DNA of 64,000 nucleotides from Petrolisthes cinctipes (taxonomy: Eukaryota; Arthropoda; Malacostraca; Decapoda; Porcellanidae), in assembly GCA_033782935.1 (NCBI GenBank), contig JAWQEG010000717.1, positions 1,426,001-1,490,000 of the forward strand, read 5' to 3'. Within the stretch, counting starts at the first letter, position 1. Each line of letters opens with the position of its first letter. A model generated the notes under the pieces. That model saw only the letters and a program-made list of their open reading frames with translations. It was not told the origin of the DNA and did no database searches. A program made the translations under genes and the position numbers. This document shows positions 13,931-27,070 of this stretch, piece by piece.

Positions 13931-15274
13931 CATACTGAAAATCGATCTTTTAGGTGCCCAAAAGTCGATATGTGGATGTATCTTCTGTACCCGTTTATAT
14001 CTCAAATTCAGGCTCAAAACACCCGAAAATTCGATATTTTGGGGTCCCTGAAGCGATCTGTACTTGCCTACTCCGTGTTAGAGTATTTTCAAAATACAGG
14101 CCCAAAACAAGCTGAAAATCGATATTTTAGGTGACCAAAGTCAATGTGTGTATGCATCTTCTGCACCCGTTTATATCCCTAATTCAACCTCAAAACACCC
14201 GAAAATATGATATTTTTGGGTCCCAGAAGCGATCTTACATGCCTACTCAGTGCTAGAATGTTTACAAAATATAGGCTCAAAACATGCTAAAAATCGATAT
14301 TTTAAGTGTCCAAAGTCGATATGTGCATGCATCATCTGTACCCGTTTATATCTCAAATTCAGGCCCAAAACACCCGAAAATTCGATATTTTGGGGTTCCA
14401 GAAGCGAACTGTACATGCCTACTCCGTGCTAGAGTATTTTCAAAATACAGGCCAAAAACATACTGAAAATCGATCTTTAAGGTGCCCAAAAGTCGATATG
14501 TGCATGCATCTTCTGTACTCGTTTATATCTCAAATTCAGGCTCCAAACACCCGAAAATTCGATATTTTGGGGTCCCAGAAGCGATCTGTACATGCCTACT
14601 CAGATGCTGGCCAAAAACATGCTGAAAATCGATATTTTAGGTGCCCAAAGTTAACATGTGTATGCATCTTCTGCACTCGTTTTTATCTAAAATTCAACCT
14701 CAAAACACCCGAAAATTCAATAATTTTGGGTCCCAGAAGCGATCTGTACATGTCTAGTCAGTGCAAGAATGTTTTCAAAATGTAGGCTCGAAACATGCTA
14801 AAAATCGATATTTTAAGTGTCCAAAGTCGATATGTGCATGCATCTTCTGTACCCGTTTATATCTCAAATTCAGGCTCAAAACACCCGAAAATTCGGTATT
14901 TTTGGGTCCTAGAAGCGATCTGTACATCCCTACTCCTAGTTAGAATGTTTTCAAGATACAGACCCAAAACATGCTCAAAATCGATATTTTAAGTGCCCAA
15001 AAGTCGATATGTGCATGCATCTTCTGTACCCGTTTTTATATCAAATTCAGGCACAAAACACCCGAAAATTCGATATTTATGGGGTCGAAGAAGCGATCTG
15101 TACATCAGTGCTGGAATATTTTCAAAATATAGGCCCGAAACATGCTAAAATCGATATTTTAGGTGCAAAAAGTCGATATCTCAAATCCAGGCCCAAAACA
15201 CCCAAAAATTCGATATTTTGGGGTCCCAGAAGCGATCTGTACATGCCTACTCCGTGTTAGAGTATTTTCAATAT
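13931..15274 (+). repeat. 8-monomer higher-order repeat, unit 3, right end chimeric
   Basis: Same monomer order as unit 2 at a 1,356-bp offset. Private changes such as GTCAATGTGTG (14,133), GATGCTGGCCAAAAAC (14,604) and GGTGCAAAAAGTCG (15,163) recur 5,522 bp downstream, tying this unit to the one starting at 19,453. The unit is cut near 15,250-15,275 by the junction to the copy of 8,220. Confidence 0.83.
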
Positions 15275-17404
15275 ACAGGCCCAACACAAGCTGAAAATCG
15301 ATATTTTAGGTGACCAAAGTCAATATGTGTATGCATCTTCTGCACCAGTTTATATCCAAAAAATAACCTCAAAACACCCGAAAATTCGATATTTTTGGGT
15401 CCCAGGAGCGATCTGTACATGCCTACTCAGTGCTAGAATGTTTTCAGAATATAGGTTCAAAACATGCTAAAAATCGATATTTTAAGTGTCCAAAGTCGAT
15501 ACGTGCATGCATCATTTGTACCCGTTTATATCTCAAATTCAGGCCCAAAACACCCGGAAATTCGGTTTTTTTGGGTCCTAGAAGCGATCTGTACATCCCT
15601 ACTCCTAGTTAGAATATTTTCAAGATACAGACCCAAAACATGCTCAAAATCGATATTTTAGGTGCCCTAAAGTCGATATGTGCATGCATCTTCTGTACCC
15701 GTTTATATCTCAAATTCAGGCTTAAAACACCCGAAAATTCGATATTTTGGGGTCCCAGAAGCGATCTGTACATGCCTACTCAGTGCTAGAATATTTTCAA
15801 AATATGGGCCCAAAACATGCTAAAATAGATATTTTAGGTGCCCAAAGTCGATATCTCAAATTCAGGCCCAAAACACCCAAAAATTCGATATTTTGGGGTC
15901 CCAGAAGCGATCTGTACATGCCTACTCCGTGTTAGAGTATTTTCAATATACAGGCCCAAAACATATTGAAAATCGATCTTTTAGGTGCCCAAAAGTCGAT
16001 ATGTGAATGCATCTTCTTGACCCGTTTATATCTCAAATTCAGGCTAAAAACACCCGAAAATTCGATATTTTGGGGTCCCAGAAGCGATCTGTACTTGCCT
16101 ACTCCGTGTTAGAGTATTTTCAAAATACAGCCCCAAAACAAGCTGAAAATCGATATTTTAGGTGACCAAAGTGAATATGTGTATGCATCTTCTGCACCCG
16201 TTTATATCCCAAATTCAACCTCAAAACACCCGAAAATTCGATATTTTTGGGTCCCAGAAGCCATCTGTACATGCCTACTCAGTGCTAGAATGTTTTCAAA
16301 ATATAGAATCAAAACATGCTAAAAATCGATATTTTAAGTGTCCAAAGTCGATATGTGCATGCATCATCTGTACCCGTTTATATCTCAAATTCAGGCTCAA
16401 AACACCCGAAAATTCGATATATTGGGGTCCCAGAAGTGATCTGTACTTAGTGCTAGAATATTTTAAAATTTTAGGCCCAAAATATGCTAAAAATCGATAT
16501 TTTAGGTGCCGAAAGTCGATATCTCAAATTCAGGCTCAAAACACCCGAAAATTCGTTTTTTTTGGGTCCTAGAAGCGATCTGTACACCCCTACTCCTAGT
16601 TAGAATATTTTCAAGATACAGACCCAAAACATGCTCAAAATCGATATTTTAGGTGCCCTAAAGTCGATATGTGCATGCATCTTCTGTACCCGATTATATC
16701 TCAAATTCAAGCTTAAAACACCTGAAAATTCGATATTTTGGGGTCCCAGAAGCGATCTGTACATGCCTACTCAGTGCTAGAATTTTTTCAAAATATGGGC
16801 CCAAAACATGCTAAAATAGATATTTTAGGTGCCCAAAGTCGATATCTCAAATTCAGGCCCAAAACACCCAAAAATTCGATATTTTGGGGTCCCAGAAGCG
16901 ATCTGTACATGCCTACTCCGTGTTAGAGTATTTTCAATATACAGGCCCAAAACATACTGAAAATCGATCTTTTAGGTGCCCAAAAGCCGATATGTGTATG
17001 CATCTTCTTGACCCGTTTATATCTCAAATTCAGGCTAAAAACACCCGAAAATTCGATATTTTGGGGTCCCAGAAGCGATCTGTACTTGCCAACTCAGTGC
17101 TAGAATGTTTTCAAAATATAGGCTCAAAACATGCTAAAAATCGATATTTTAAGTGTCCAAAGTCGATATGTGCATGCATCATCTGTACCCGTTTATATAT
17201 CAAATTCATGCTCAAAACACCCGAAAATTTGATATTTTTGGGTGCCAGAAGTGATCTGTACTTAGTGCTAGAATATTTTCAAAAATATAGGCCCAAAATA
17301 TGCTAAAAATCGATATTTTAGGTGCCCAAAGTCGATATCTCAAATTCAGGCCAAAAACACCCGAAAATTCGATATTTTGGGGTCCCAGAAGCGATCTGTA
17401 CATG

Positions 17405-18096
17405 CCTACTCAGATGCAGGCCCAAAACATGCTGAAAATCGATATTTTAGGTGCCCAAAGTTAACATGTGTATGCATCTTCTGCACTCGTTTTTATCTAA
17501 AATTCAACCTCAAAACACCCGAAAATTCAATAATTTTGGGTCCCAGAAGCGATCTGTACATGTCTAGTCAGTGCAAGAATGTTTTCAAAATACAGGCTCG
17601 AAACATGCTAAAAATCGATATTTTAAGTGTCCAAAGTCGATATGTGATTGCATCTTCTGTACCCGTTTATATCTCAAATTCAGGCTCAAAACACCCGAAA
17701 ATTCGGTATTTTTGGGTCCTAGAAGCGATCTGTACATTCCTACTCCTAGTTAGAATGTTTTCAAGATACAGACCCAAAACATGCTCAAAATCGATATTTT
17801 AGGTGCCCAAAAGTCGATATGTGCATGCATCTTCTGTACCAGTTTTTATCTCAAATTCAGGCTCAAAACACCCGAAAATTCGATATTTATGGGGTCCAAG
17901 AAGCGATCTGTACATCAGTGCTGGAATATTTTCAAAATATAGGCCCGAAACATGCTAAAATCGATATTTTAGGTGCCCAAAGTCGATATCTCAAATCCAG
18001 GCCCAAAACACACAAAAATTCGATATTTTGGGGTCCCAGAAGCGATCTGTACATGCCTACTCAGTGCTAGAGTATTTTCAATATACAGGCCCAAAA
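17405..18096 (+). repeat. Partial higher-order repeat unit (monomers 5-8)
   Basis: This starts inside the B-short junction and carries the AACATGTGTATG, AAGTGTCC, GCTCAAAATCG/short-B and A-short monomers. It corresponds to 11,883-12,574. It is the truncated first unit after the internal deletion in copy 2 of the 7,055-bp duplication. Confidence 0.8.
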
Positions 18097-19452
18097 CATA
18101 CTGAAAATCGATCTCTTAGGTGCCCAAAAGTCGATATGTGGATGTATCTTCTGTACCCGTTTATATCTCAAATTCAGGCTCAAAACACCCGAAAATTCGA
18201 TATTTTGGGGTCCCTGAAGCGATCTGTACTTGCCTACTCCGTGTTAGAGTATTTTCAAAATACAGGCCCAAAACAAGCTGAAAATCGATATTTTAGGTGA
18301 CGAAAGTCAATATGTGTATGCATCTTCTGCACCCGTTTATATCCCAAATTCAACCTCAAAACACCCGAAAATATGATATTTTTGGGTCCCAGAAGCGATC
18401 TTACATGCCTACTCAGTGCTAGAATGTTTGCAAAATATAGGCTCAAAACATGCTAAAAATCGATATTTTAAGTGTCCAAAGTCGATATGTGCATGCATCA
18501 TCTGTACCCGTTTATATCTCAAATTCAGGCCCAAAACACCCGAAAATTCGATATTTTGGGGTTCCAGAAGCGAACTGTACATGCCTACTCCGTGCTAGAG
18601 TATTTTCAAAATACAGGCCCAAAACATACTGAAAATCGATCTTTAAGGTGCCCAAAAGTCGATATGTGCATGCATCTTCTGTACTCGTTTATATCTCAAA
18701 TTCAGCCTCCAAACACCCGAAAATTGGATATTTTGGGGTCCCAGAAGCGATCTGTACATGCCTACTCAGATGCTGGCCCAAAACATGCTGAAAATCGATA
18801 TTTTAGGTGCCCAAAGTTAACATGTGTATGCATCTTCTGCACTCGTTTTTATCTAAAATTCAACCTCAAAACACCCGAAAATTCAATAATTTTGGGTCCC
18901 AGAAGCGATCTGTACATGTCTAGTCAGTGCAAGAATGTTTTCAAAATACAGGCTCGAAACATGCTAAAAATCGATATTTTAAGTGTCCAAAGTCGATATG
19001 TGCATGCATCTTCTGTACCCGTTTATATCTCAAATTCAGGCTCAAAACACCCGAAAATTCGGTATTTTTGGGTCCTAAAAGCGATCTGTACATTCCTACT
19101 CCTAGTTAGAATGTTTTCAAGATACAGACCCAAAACATGCTCAAAATCGATATTTAAGGTGCCCAAAAGTCGATATGTGCATGCATCTTCTGTACCCGTT
19201 TTTATCTCAAATTCAGGCTCAAAACACCCGAAAATTCGATATTTATGGGGTCCAAGAAGCGATCTGTACATCAGTGCTGGAATATTTTCAAAATATAGGC
19301 CCGAAACATGCTAAAATCGATATTTTAGGTGCAAAAAGTCGATATCTCAAATCCAGGCCCAAAACACCCAAAAATTCGATATTTTGGGGTCCCAGAAGCG
19401 ATCTGTACATGCCTACTCAGTGCTAGAGTATTTTCAATATACAGGCCCAAAA
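18097..19452 (+). repeat. 8-monomer higher-order repeat, unit 2' (1,356 bp)
   Basis: Partner of 12,575-13,930 at a 5,522-bp offset. It shares the CTCTTAGG change and the GATCTTACATGCC 2-bp loss. The longest open frame of the window (18,472-19,314, 280 codons) lies here and reads in turn through different frames of successive monomers, so it is not taken as a gene. Confidence 0.85.
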
Positions 19453-20797
19453 CATACTGAAAATCGATCTTTTAGGTGCCCAAAAGTCGATATGTGGATG
19501 TATCTTCTGTACCCGTTTATATCTCAAATTCAGGCTCAAAACACCCGAAAATTCGATATTTTGGGGTCCCTGAAGCGATCTGTACTTGCCTACTCCGTGT
19601 TAGAGTATTTTCAAAATACAGGCCCAAAACAAGCTGAAAATCGATATTTTAGGTGACCAAAGTCAATGTGTGTATGCATCTTCTGCACCCGTGTATATCC
19701 CAAATTCAACCTCAAAACACCCGAAAATATGATATTTTTGGGTCCCAGAAGCGATCTTACATGCCTACTCAGTGCTAGAATGTTTACAAAATATAGGCTC
19801 AAAACATGCTAAAAATCGATATTTTAAGTGTCCAAAGTCGATATGTGCATGCATCATCTGTACCCGTTTATATCTCAAATTCAGGCCCAAAAAACCCGAA
19901 AATTCGATATTTTGGGGTTCCAGAAGCGAACTGTACATGCCTACTCCGTGCTAGAGTATTTTCAAAATACAGGCCAAAAACATACTGAAAATCGATCTTT
20001 AAGGTGCCCAAAAGTCGATATGTGCATGCATCTTCTGTACTCGTTTATATCTCAAATTCAGGCTTCAAACACCCGAAAATTCGATATTTTGGGGTCCCAG
20101 AAGCGATCTGTACATGCCTACTCAGATGCTGGCCAAAAACATGCTGAAAATCGATATTTTAGGTGCCCAAAGTTAACATGTGTATGCATCTTCTGCACTC
20201 GTTTTTATCTAAAATTCAACCTCAAAACACCCGAAAATTCAATAATTTTGGGTCCCAGAAGCGATCTGTACATGTCTAGTCAGTGCAAGAATGTTTTCAA
20301 AATATAGGCTCGAAACATGCTAAAAATCGATATTTTAAGTGTCCAAAGTCGATATGTGCATGCATCTTCTGTACCCGTTTATATCTCAAATTCAGGCTCA
20401 AAACACCCGAAAATTCGGTATTTTTGGGTCCTAGAAGCGATCTGTACATCCCTACTCCTAGTTAGAATGTTTTCAAGATACAGACCCAAAACATGCTCAA
20501 AATCGATATTTTAGGTGCCCAAAAGTCGATATGTGCATGCATCTTCTGTACCCGTTTTTATCTCAAATTCAGGCATAAAACACCCGAAAATTCGATATTT
20601 ATGGGGTCCAAGAAGCGATCTGTACATCAGTGCTGGAATATTTTCAAAATATAGGCCCGAAACATGCTAAAATCGATATTTTAGGTGCAAAAAGTCGATA
20701 TCTCAAATCCAGGCCCAAAACACCCAAAAATTCGATATTTTGGGGTCCCAGAAGCGATCTGTACTTACCTACTCCGTGTTAGAGTATTTTCAATATA
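19453..20797 (+). repeat. 8-monomer higher-order repeat, unit 3'
   Basis: Partner of 13,931-15,274 at a 5,522-bp offset, with the shared GTCAATGTGTG and GATGCTGGCCAAAAAC changes. The last B half has TACTTACCTACTCCG, unlike unit 2', and passes into a chimeric monomer (GTGCCCAAAGTGAATATGTG) near 20,830. Confidence 0.83.
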
Positions 20798-21584
20798 CAG
20801 GCCCAAAACATACTGAAAATCGATCTTTTAGGTGCCCAAAGTGAATATGTGTATGCATCTTCTGCACCCGTTTTTATCCCAAATTCAACCTCTAAACACC
20901 CAAAAGTTCGATATTTTTGAGTCCTAGAAGCGATCTGTACATGCCTACTCAGTGCTAGAATGTTTTCAAAATATAGGCTCAAAACATGCTAAAAATCGAT
21001 ATTTTAAGTGTCTAAAGTCGATATGTGCATGCATCATCTGTACCCGTTTATATCTCAAATTCAGGCTCAAAACACCCGAAAATTCAATATTTTGTAGTCC
21101 CAGAAGCTAGAATATTTTCAAAATATAGGCCCAAAACATGCTAAAAATCGATATTTTAGGTGCCCAAAGACGATATCTGAAATTCAGGCCCAAAAAAAAC
21201 AAAAAATTCGATATTTTGGTGTCCCAGAAGCGATCTGTACTTGCCTACTCCGTGTTAGAGTATTTTCAATATACTGGCCCAAAACATACTGAAAATCGAT
21301 CTTTTAGGTGCCCAAAAGTCGATATGTGGATGCATCTTCTGTACCCGTTAATATCTCAAATTCAGGCTCAAAACACCCGAAATTTCGATATTTTGGGGTC
21401 TCAGAAGCGATCTGTACTTGCCTACTCCGTGTTAGAGTATTTTCAAAATACAGGCCCAAAACAAGCTGAAATTCGATATTTTAGGTGACCAAAGTCAATA
21501 TGTGAAGGCATCATCTGTACCCATTTATATCTCAAATTCAGGCCCAAAACACACGAAAATTCTATATTTTGGGGTCCCAGAAGC
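20105..21584 (+). repeat. 1,480-bp tandem duplication, copy 1
   Basis: Landmarks at 20,125, 20,283, 20,317 and 20,531 recur at +1,480. From about 20,779 onward the offset becomes 1,651-1,657 because copy 2 has one extra monomer. The copy overlaps the end of the 7,055-bp duplication, so this event came later. It includes a half B lacking 24 bp (CAGAAGCTAGAA at 21,101). Confidence 0.78.
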
Positions 21585-23250
21585 GAACTGTACATGCCTA
21601 CTCAGATGCTGGCCAAAAACATGCTGAAAATCGATATTTTAGGTGCCCAAAGTTAACATGTGTATGCATCTTCTGCACTCGTTTTTATCTAAAATTCAAC
21701 CTCAAAACACCCGAAAATTCAATAATTTTGGGTCCCAGAAGCGATCTGTACATGTCTAGTCAGTGCAAGAATTTTTTCAAAATATAGGCTCGAAACATGC
21801 TAAAAATCGATATTTTAAGTGTCCAAAGTCGATATGTTCATGCATCTTCTGTACCCGTTTATATCTCAAATTCAGGCTCAAAACACCCGAAAATTCGGTA
21901 TTTTTGGGTCCTAGAAGCGATCTGTACATCCCTACTCCTAGTTAGAATGTTTTCAAGATACAGACCCAAAACATGCTCAAAATCGATATTTTAGGTGCCC
22001 AAAAGTCGATATGTGCATGCATCTTCTGTACCCGTTTTTATCTCAAATTCAGGCACAAAAAACCCGAAAATTCGATATTTATGGGGTCCAAGAAGCGATC
22101 TGTACATCAGTGCTGGAATATTTTCAAAATATAGGCCCAAAACATGCTAAAATCGATATTTTAGGTGCCCAAAGTCGATATCTCAAATCCAGGCCCAAAA
22201 CACCCAAAAATTCGATATTTTGGGGTCCCAGAAGCGATCTGTACATGCCTACTCCGTGTTAGAGTATTTTCAATATACAGGCCCAAAACATACTGAAAAT
22301 CGATCTTTTAGGTGCCCAAAAGTCGATATGTGGATGCATCTTCTGTACCCGTTTATATCTCAAATTCAGGCTCAAAACACCCGAAAATTCGATATTTTGG
22401 GGTCCCAGAAGCGATCTGTACTTACCTACTCCGTGTTAGAGTATTTTCAAAATACAGGCCCAAAACAAGCTGAAAATCGATATTTTAGGTGACCAAAGTG
22501 AATATGTGTATGCATCTTCTGCACCCGTTTTTATCCCAAATTCAACCTCTAAACACCCAAAAGTTCGATATTTTTGGGTCAAAGAAGCGATCTGTACATG
22601 CCTACTCAGTGCTAGAATATTTTCAAAATATAGGCTCAAAACATGCTAAAAATATATATTTTAAGTGTCCAAAGTCGATATGTGCATGCATTATCTGTAC
22701 CCGTTTATATCTCAAATTCAGGCTCAAAACACCCGAAAATTCAATATTTTGTAGTCCCAGAAGCTAGAATATTTTTAAAATATAGGCCCAAAACATGCTA
22801 AAAATCGATATTTTAGGTGCCCAAAGACGATATCTCAAATTCAGGCCCCCCCAAAAAAAAAAAAATTCGATATTTTGGGGTCCCAGAAGCGATCTGTACT
22901 TGCCTACTCCGTGTTAGAGTATTTTCAATATACTGGCCCAAAACATACTGAAAATCGATCTTTTAGGTGCCCAAAAGTCGATATGTGGATGCATCTTCTG
23001 TACCCGTTAATATCTCAAATTCAGGCTCAAAACACCCGAAAATTCGATATTTTGGGGTCCCAGAAGCGATCTGTACTTGCCTACTCCGTGTTAGAGTATT
23101 TTCAAAATACAGGCCCAAAACAAGCTGAAATTCGATATTTTAGGTGACCAAAGTCAATATGTGAAGGCATCATCTGTACCCATTTATATATCAAATTCAG
23201 GCCCAAAACACCCGAAAATTCTATATTTTGGGGTCCCAGAAGCGAACTGT
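21585..23250 (+). repeat. 1,480-bp tandem duplication, copy 2, plus one monomer
   Basis: Matches 20,105-21,584 with an added monomer near 22,260-22,435. It shares the 24-bp deletion (22,759), the rare TGAAGGCATCATC form (23,163) and the homopolymer-rich A-short/B joint. At 22,846-22,866 that joint has a run of 7 C followed by 13 A, the most extreme homopolymer tract seen. Confidence 0.78.
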
Positions 23251-26200
23251 ACATGCCTACTCCGTGTTAGAGTATTTTCAAAATACAGGCCCAAAACATA
23301 ATGAAAATCGATCTTTTAGGTGCCCAAAAGTCGATATGTGCATACATCTTCTGTACTCGTATATATCTCAAATTCAGGCTCTAAACACCCGAAAATTCGA
23401 TATTTTGGGGTCCCAGAAGCGATCTGTACATGCCTACTCAGGTGCAGGCCCAAAACAATCTGAAAATCGATATTTTAGGTGACCAAAGTCAATATGTGTA
23501 TGCATCTTCTGCACTCTTTTATATCTCAAATTCAACCTGAAAAAACCCGAAAATTCAATAATTTTGGGTCCCAGAAGCGATCTGTACATGCCTACTCACT
23601 GCTAGATTGTTTTCAAAATATAGGCTCTAAACATGCTAAAAATCGATATTTTATGTGCCCAAAGTCAATATGTGCATGCATCTTCTGTACCCGTTTATAT
23701 CTCAAATTCAGGCTCAAAACACCCGAAAATTCGAAATTTTGGGTTCCCAGAAGCGATCTGTACATGCCTACTCAGTGCTAGAATATTTTCAAAATATAGG
23801 CCCAAAACATGCTAAAAATCTATATTTTAGGTGCCCAAAGTCGATATCTCAAATTCAGGCCCAAAACACCCGAAAATTCGATATTTTGGGGTTCCAGAAG
23901 CGAACTGTACATGCCTACACCGTGTTAGAGTATTTTCAAAATACAGGCACAAAACATACTGAAAATCGATCTTTTAGGTGCCCAAAAGTCGATATGTGGA
24001 TGCATCTTCTGTACCCGTTAATATCTCAAATTCAGGCTCAAAACACCCGAAAATTCGATATTTTGGGGTCCCAGAAGCGAACTGTACATGCCTACACCGT
24101 GTTAGAGTATTTTCAAAATACAGGCTGAAAACATACTGAAAATCGATCTTTTAGGTGCCAAAAAGTCGATATGTGGATGCATCTTCTGTACCCGTTTATA
24201 TCTGAAATTCAGGCTCAAAACACCTGAAAATTCGATATTTTGGGGTCCCAGAAGCGATCTGTACATGCCTACTTAGAAGCAGGCCCATAACATGCTGAAA
24301 ATCGATATTTTAGGTGCCCAAAGACAACATGTGTATGCATCTTCTAAACTCGTTTATATCGCAAATTCAACCTCAAAACACCCGAGAATTCGATAATTTT
24401 GGGTCCCAGAAACGATCTGTACAGGTCTAGTCAGTGCTAGAATGTTTTCAAAATATAGGGTCAAAACATGCTAAAAATCGATATTTTAAGTGTCCAAAGT
24501 CGATATGTGCATGCATCTCCTGTACCCGTTTATATCTCAAATTCAGGCTCAAAACACCCGAAAATTCGATATTTTTTGATCCAAGAAGCGATCCGTACAG
24601 GCCTACTCCTTGTTAGAGTATTTTCAAAATACAGGCCCAGAACATGCTGAAAATCGATATTTTAGGTGCCCAAAGTCAATATGTGCATGCATCTTCTGTA
24701 CCCGTTTATATCTCAAATTCAGACTCAAAACACCCGAAAATTCGGTATTTTTGGGTCCTATAAGCGATCTGTACACCCCTACTCCTAGTTAGAATGTTTT
24801 CAAGATATAGGCCCAAAACATGCTAAAAATCGATATTTTAGGTGCCCAAAGTCGATATCTCAAATTCAGGCCCAAAACACCCAAAAATTCGATATTTTGG
24901 GGACCCAAAAGCGATCTGTACATGCCTACTCCGTGTTAGAGTATTTTCAATATACAGGCCCAAAACATACTGAAAATCGATCTTTTAGGTTCCCAAAAGT
25001 TGATATGTGGATGCATCTTCTGTACCCGTTTATATCTCAAATTTAACCTCAAAACACCCGAAAATTCGATATTTTGGGGTCCCAGAAGCGATATGTACTT
25101 GCCTACTCCGTGTTAGAGTATTTTCAAAATACAGGCACAAAACAAGCTGAAAATCGATATTTTAGGTGCCCAAAGTCAATATGTGCATGCATCTTCTGCA
25201 CCCGTTTATATCCCAAATTCAACCTCAAAACACCCGAAAATTCGATATTTTTTGGTTCCAAAAGCGATCTGTACATGCCTACTCAGTACTAGAATTTTTT
25301 CAAAATATAGGCTTAAAACATGCAATAAATCGATATTTTAAGCGTCCAAAGTCGATGTGTGCATGCATCATCTGTACACGTTTTTATCTCAAATTCAGGC
25401 CCAAAACACCCGAAAATTCGATATTTTGGGGTCCCAGAAGCGAACTGTACCTGCCTACTCCGTGTTAGAGTATTTTCAAAATATAGGCACAAAACAAGCT
25501 GAAAATCGATATTTTAGGTGCCCAAAGTTAATATGTGCATTCACCTTCTGCACCCGTTTATATTCCAAATTCAACCTCAAAACACCCGAAAATTCGATAT
25601 TTTTTTGTTCCAGAAGCGATCTGTAGATGCCTACTCAGTGCTAGAATGTTTTCAAAATATAAGCTCAAAACATGCTATAAATCGATATTTTAAGTGTCCA
25701 AAGTCGATGTGTGCATGCATCTTCTGCACCCGTTTATATCCCAAATTCAACCTCAAAACACCCGAAAATTCGATATTTTTTGGTTCCAGAAGCGATCTGT
25801 ACATGCCTACTCAGTGCTAGAATATTTTCAAAATATAGGCCCAAAACAAGCTAAAAATCGATATTTTAGGTGCCCAAAGTCGATATTTCAAATTCAGGCC
25901 CAAAACACCCGAAAATTCGATATTTTGGGGTCCCAGAAGCGAACTGTACATGCCTATTCCGTGTTAGAGTATTTTCAAAATACAGTCCCAAAACATACTG
26001 AAAATCGATCCTTTAGGTGCCCAAAAGTCGATATGTGCATGCATCTTATGTACCCGTTTATATCTCAAATTTAGGCTCAAAACACCCGAAATTTCGATAA
26101 TTTTGGGTCCCAGAAGCGATCTGTACATGCCTACTCGTAGTCAGAGTATTTTCAAAATACAGGCCCAAAACATGCTGAAAATCGATATTTTAGGTGCCCA

Positions 26201-26939
26201 AAGTCAATATGTGCATGCATCTTCTGTACCCGTTTATATCTCAAATTCAGGCTCAAAACACCCGAAAATTCGAGATTTTGGGGTCCCAGAAGCGATCTGG
26301 ACTTGCCTACCCCGTGTTAGAGTATTTTCAAAATACAGGCCCAAAACATGCTGAAAATCGATATTTCAGGTGACCAAAGTCAATATGTGTATGCATCTTC
26401 TGCACCCGTTTATATCCCAAATTCAACCTCAAAACACCCGAAAATTCGATATTTTTGGGTTCCAGAAGCGTTCTGTACATGCCTACTCAGTGCTAGAATG
26501 TTTTGAAAATATAGGCTGAAAACATGCTAAAAATCGATATTTTAGGTGCCCAAAGTCGATATCTCAAATTCAGGCCCAAAACACCCGAAAATTCGTTATT
26601 TTGGGGTCCCAGAAGTGATCTGTACATGTCTACTTAGTGCTAGAATATTTTCAAAATATAAGCCCAAAATATGCTAAAAATCAATATTTTAGGTGCCCAA
26701 AGTCGATATTTCAAATTCAGGCCCAAAACACCCGAAAATTCGATATTTTGGGGTCCCAGAAGCGAACTGTACATGCCTACTCCGTGTTAGAGTATTTTCA
26801 AAATACAGGCCCAAAACATATTGAAAATCGTTCTTTTAGGTGCCCAAAAGTCGATATGTGCATGCATCTTCTGTACCCATTTATATATCAAATTCAGGCT
26901 CAAAACACCCGAAACTTCGATATTTTGGGGTCCCAGAAG
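23251..26939 (+). repeat. Mosaic satellite segment with a local subtype cluster
   Basis: Mixed full-length, A-short and B-short monomers. Between 25,070 and 25,820 one subtype occurs at 25,166, 25,518 and 25,694 (offsets 352 and 176). It is marked by CTGCACCCG, CCCAAATTCAACC and TTTTTTGGTTCCA, and indicates local single-monomer amplification. I see nothing in this stretch other than satellite. Confidence 0.88.
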
Positions 26940-27070
26940 CGATCTGTACATGCCTACTCCCTGTTAGAGTATTTTCAAAATACAGGCCCAAAACATGCTG
27001 ATAATCGATATTTTCGGTGCTCAAAGTCAATATGTGCATGTATCTTCAGTACCCGTTTATGTCCCAAATT
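26560..27070 (+). repeat. Duplicated block, copy 1 (offset 2,811 bp)
   Basis: Matches 29,371-29,881 at 2,811 bp. Shared features include ATAAGCCCAAAA, the CGTTCTTTTAGG change and GTGCATGTATCTTC with TTTATGTC. The limits are approximate. Confidence 0.7.

Larger units (their letters stand above)
8220..15274 (+). repeat. 7,055-bp segmental tandem duplication, copy 1
   Basis: Matching landmarks occur 7,055 bp downstream (8,375/15,430, 8,692/15,747, 9,107/16,162), then 7,054 bp after a 1-bp loss near 16,460 (9,684/16,738, 10,158/17,212). From 11,883 to 15,248 the matching partner lies only 5,522 bp away. The difference, about 1,533 bp, equals the part of this copy (about 10,350-11,882) missing from copy 2. 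The right part of the copy contains the 1,356-bp higher-order repeat units. Confidence 0.85.
15275..20797 (+). repeat. 7,055-bp segmental duplication, copy 2, with internal 1,533-bp deletion
   Basis: 15,275-17,405 copies 8,220-10,350, and 17,405-20,770 copies 11,883-15,248. The left junction shows as a chimera: GTTAGAGTATTTTCAATATAC followed by CCCAACACAAGC. The internal junction near 17,405 joins two monomers in the same phase (TGCCTACTCAGATGC), as expected for homologous unequal exchange. Predicted end (15,275 + 7,055 - 1,533 = 20,797) agrees with where similarity stops. Confidence 0.85.

Noticed and set aside
18472..19314. 280-codon open frame, the longest seen, as a protein gene
   Set aside because: It runs through several satellite monomers, and its segments are the same repeat translated in different frames. 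Parallel copies are broken by indels, and there is no start context, domain or codon bias.
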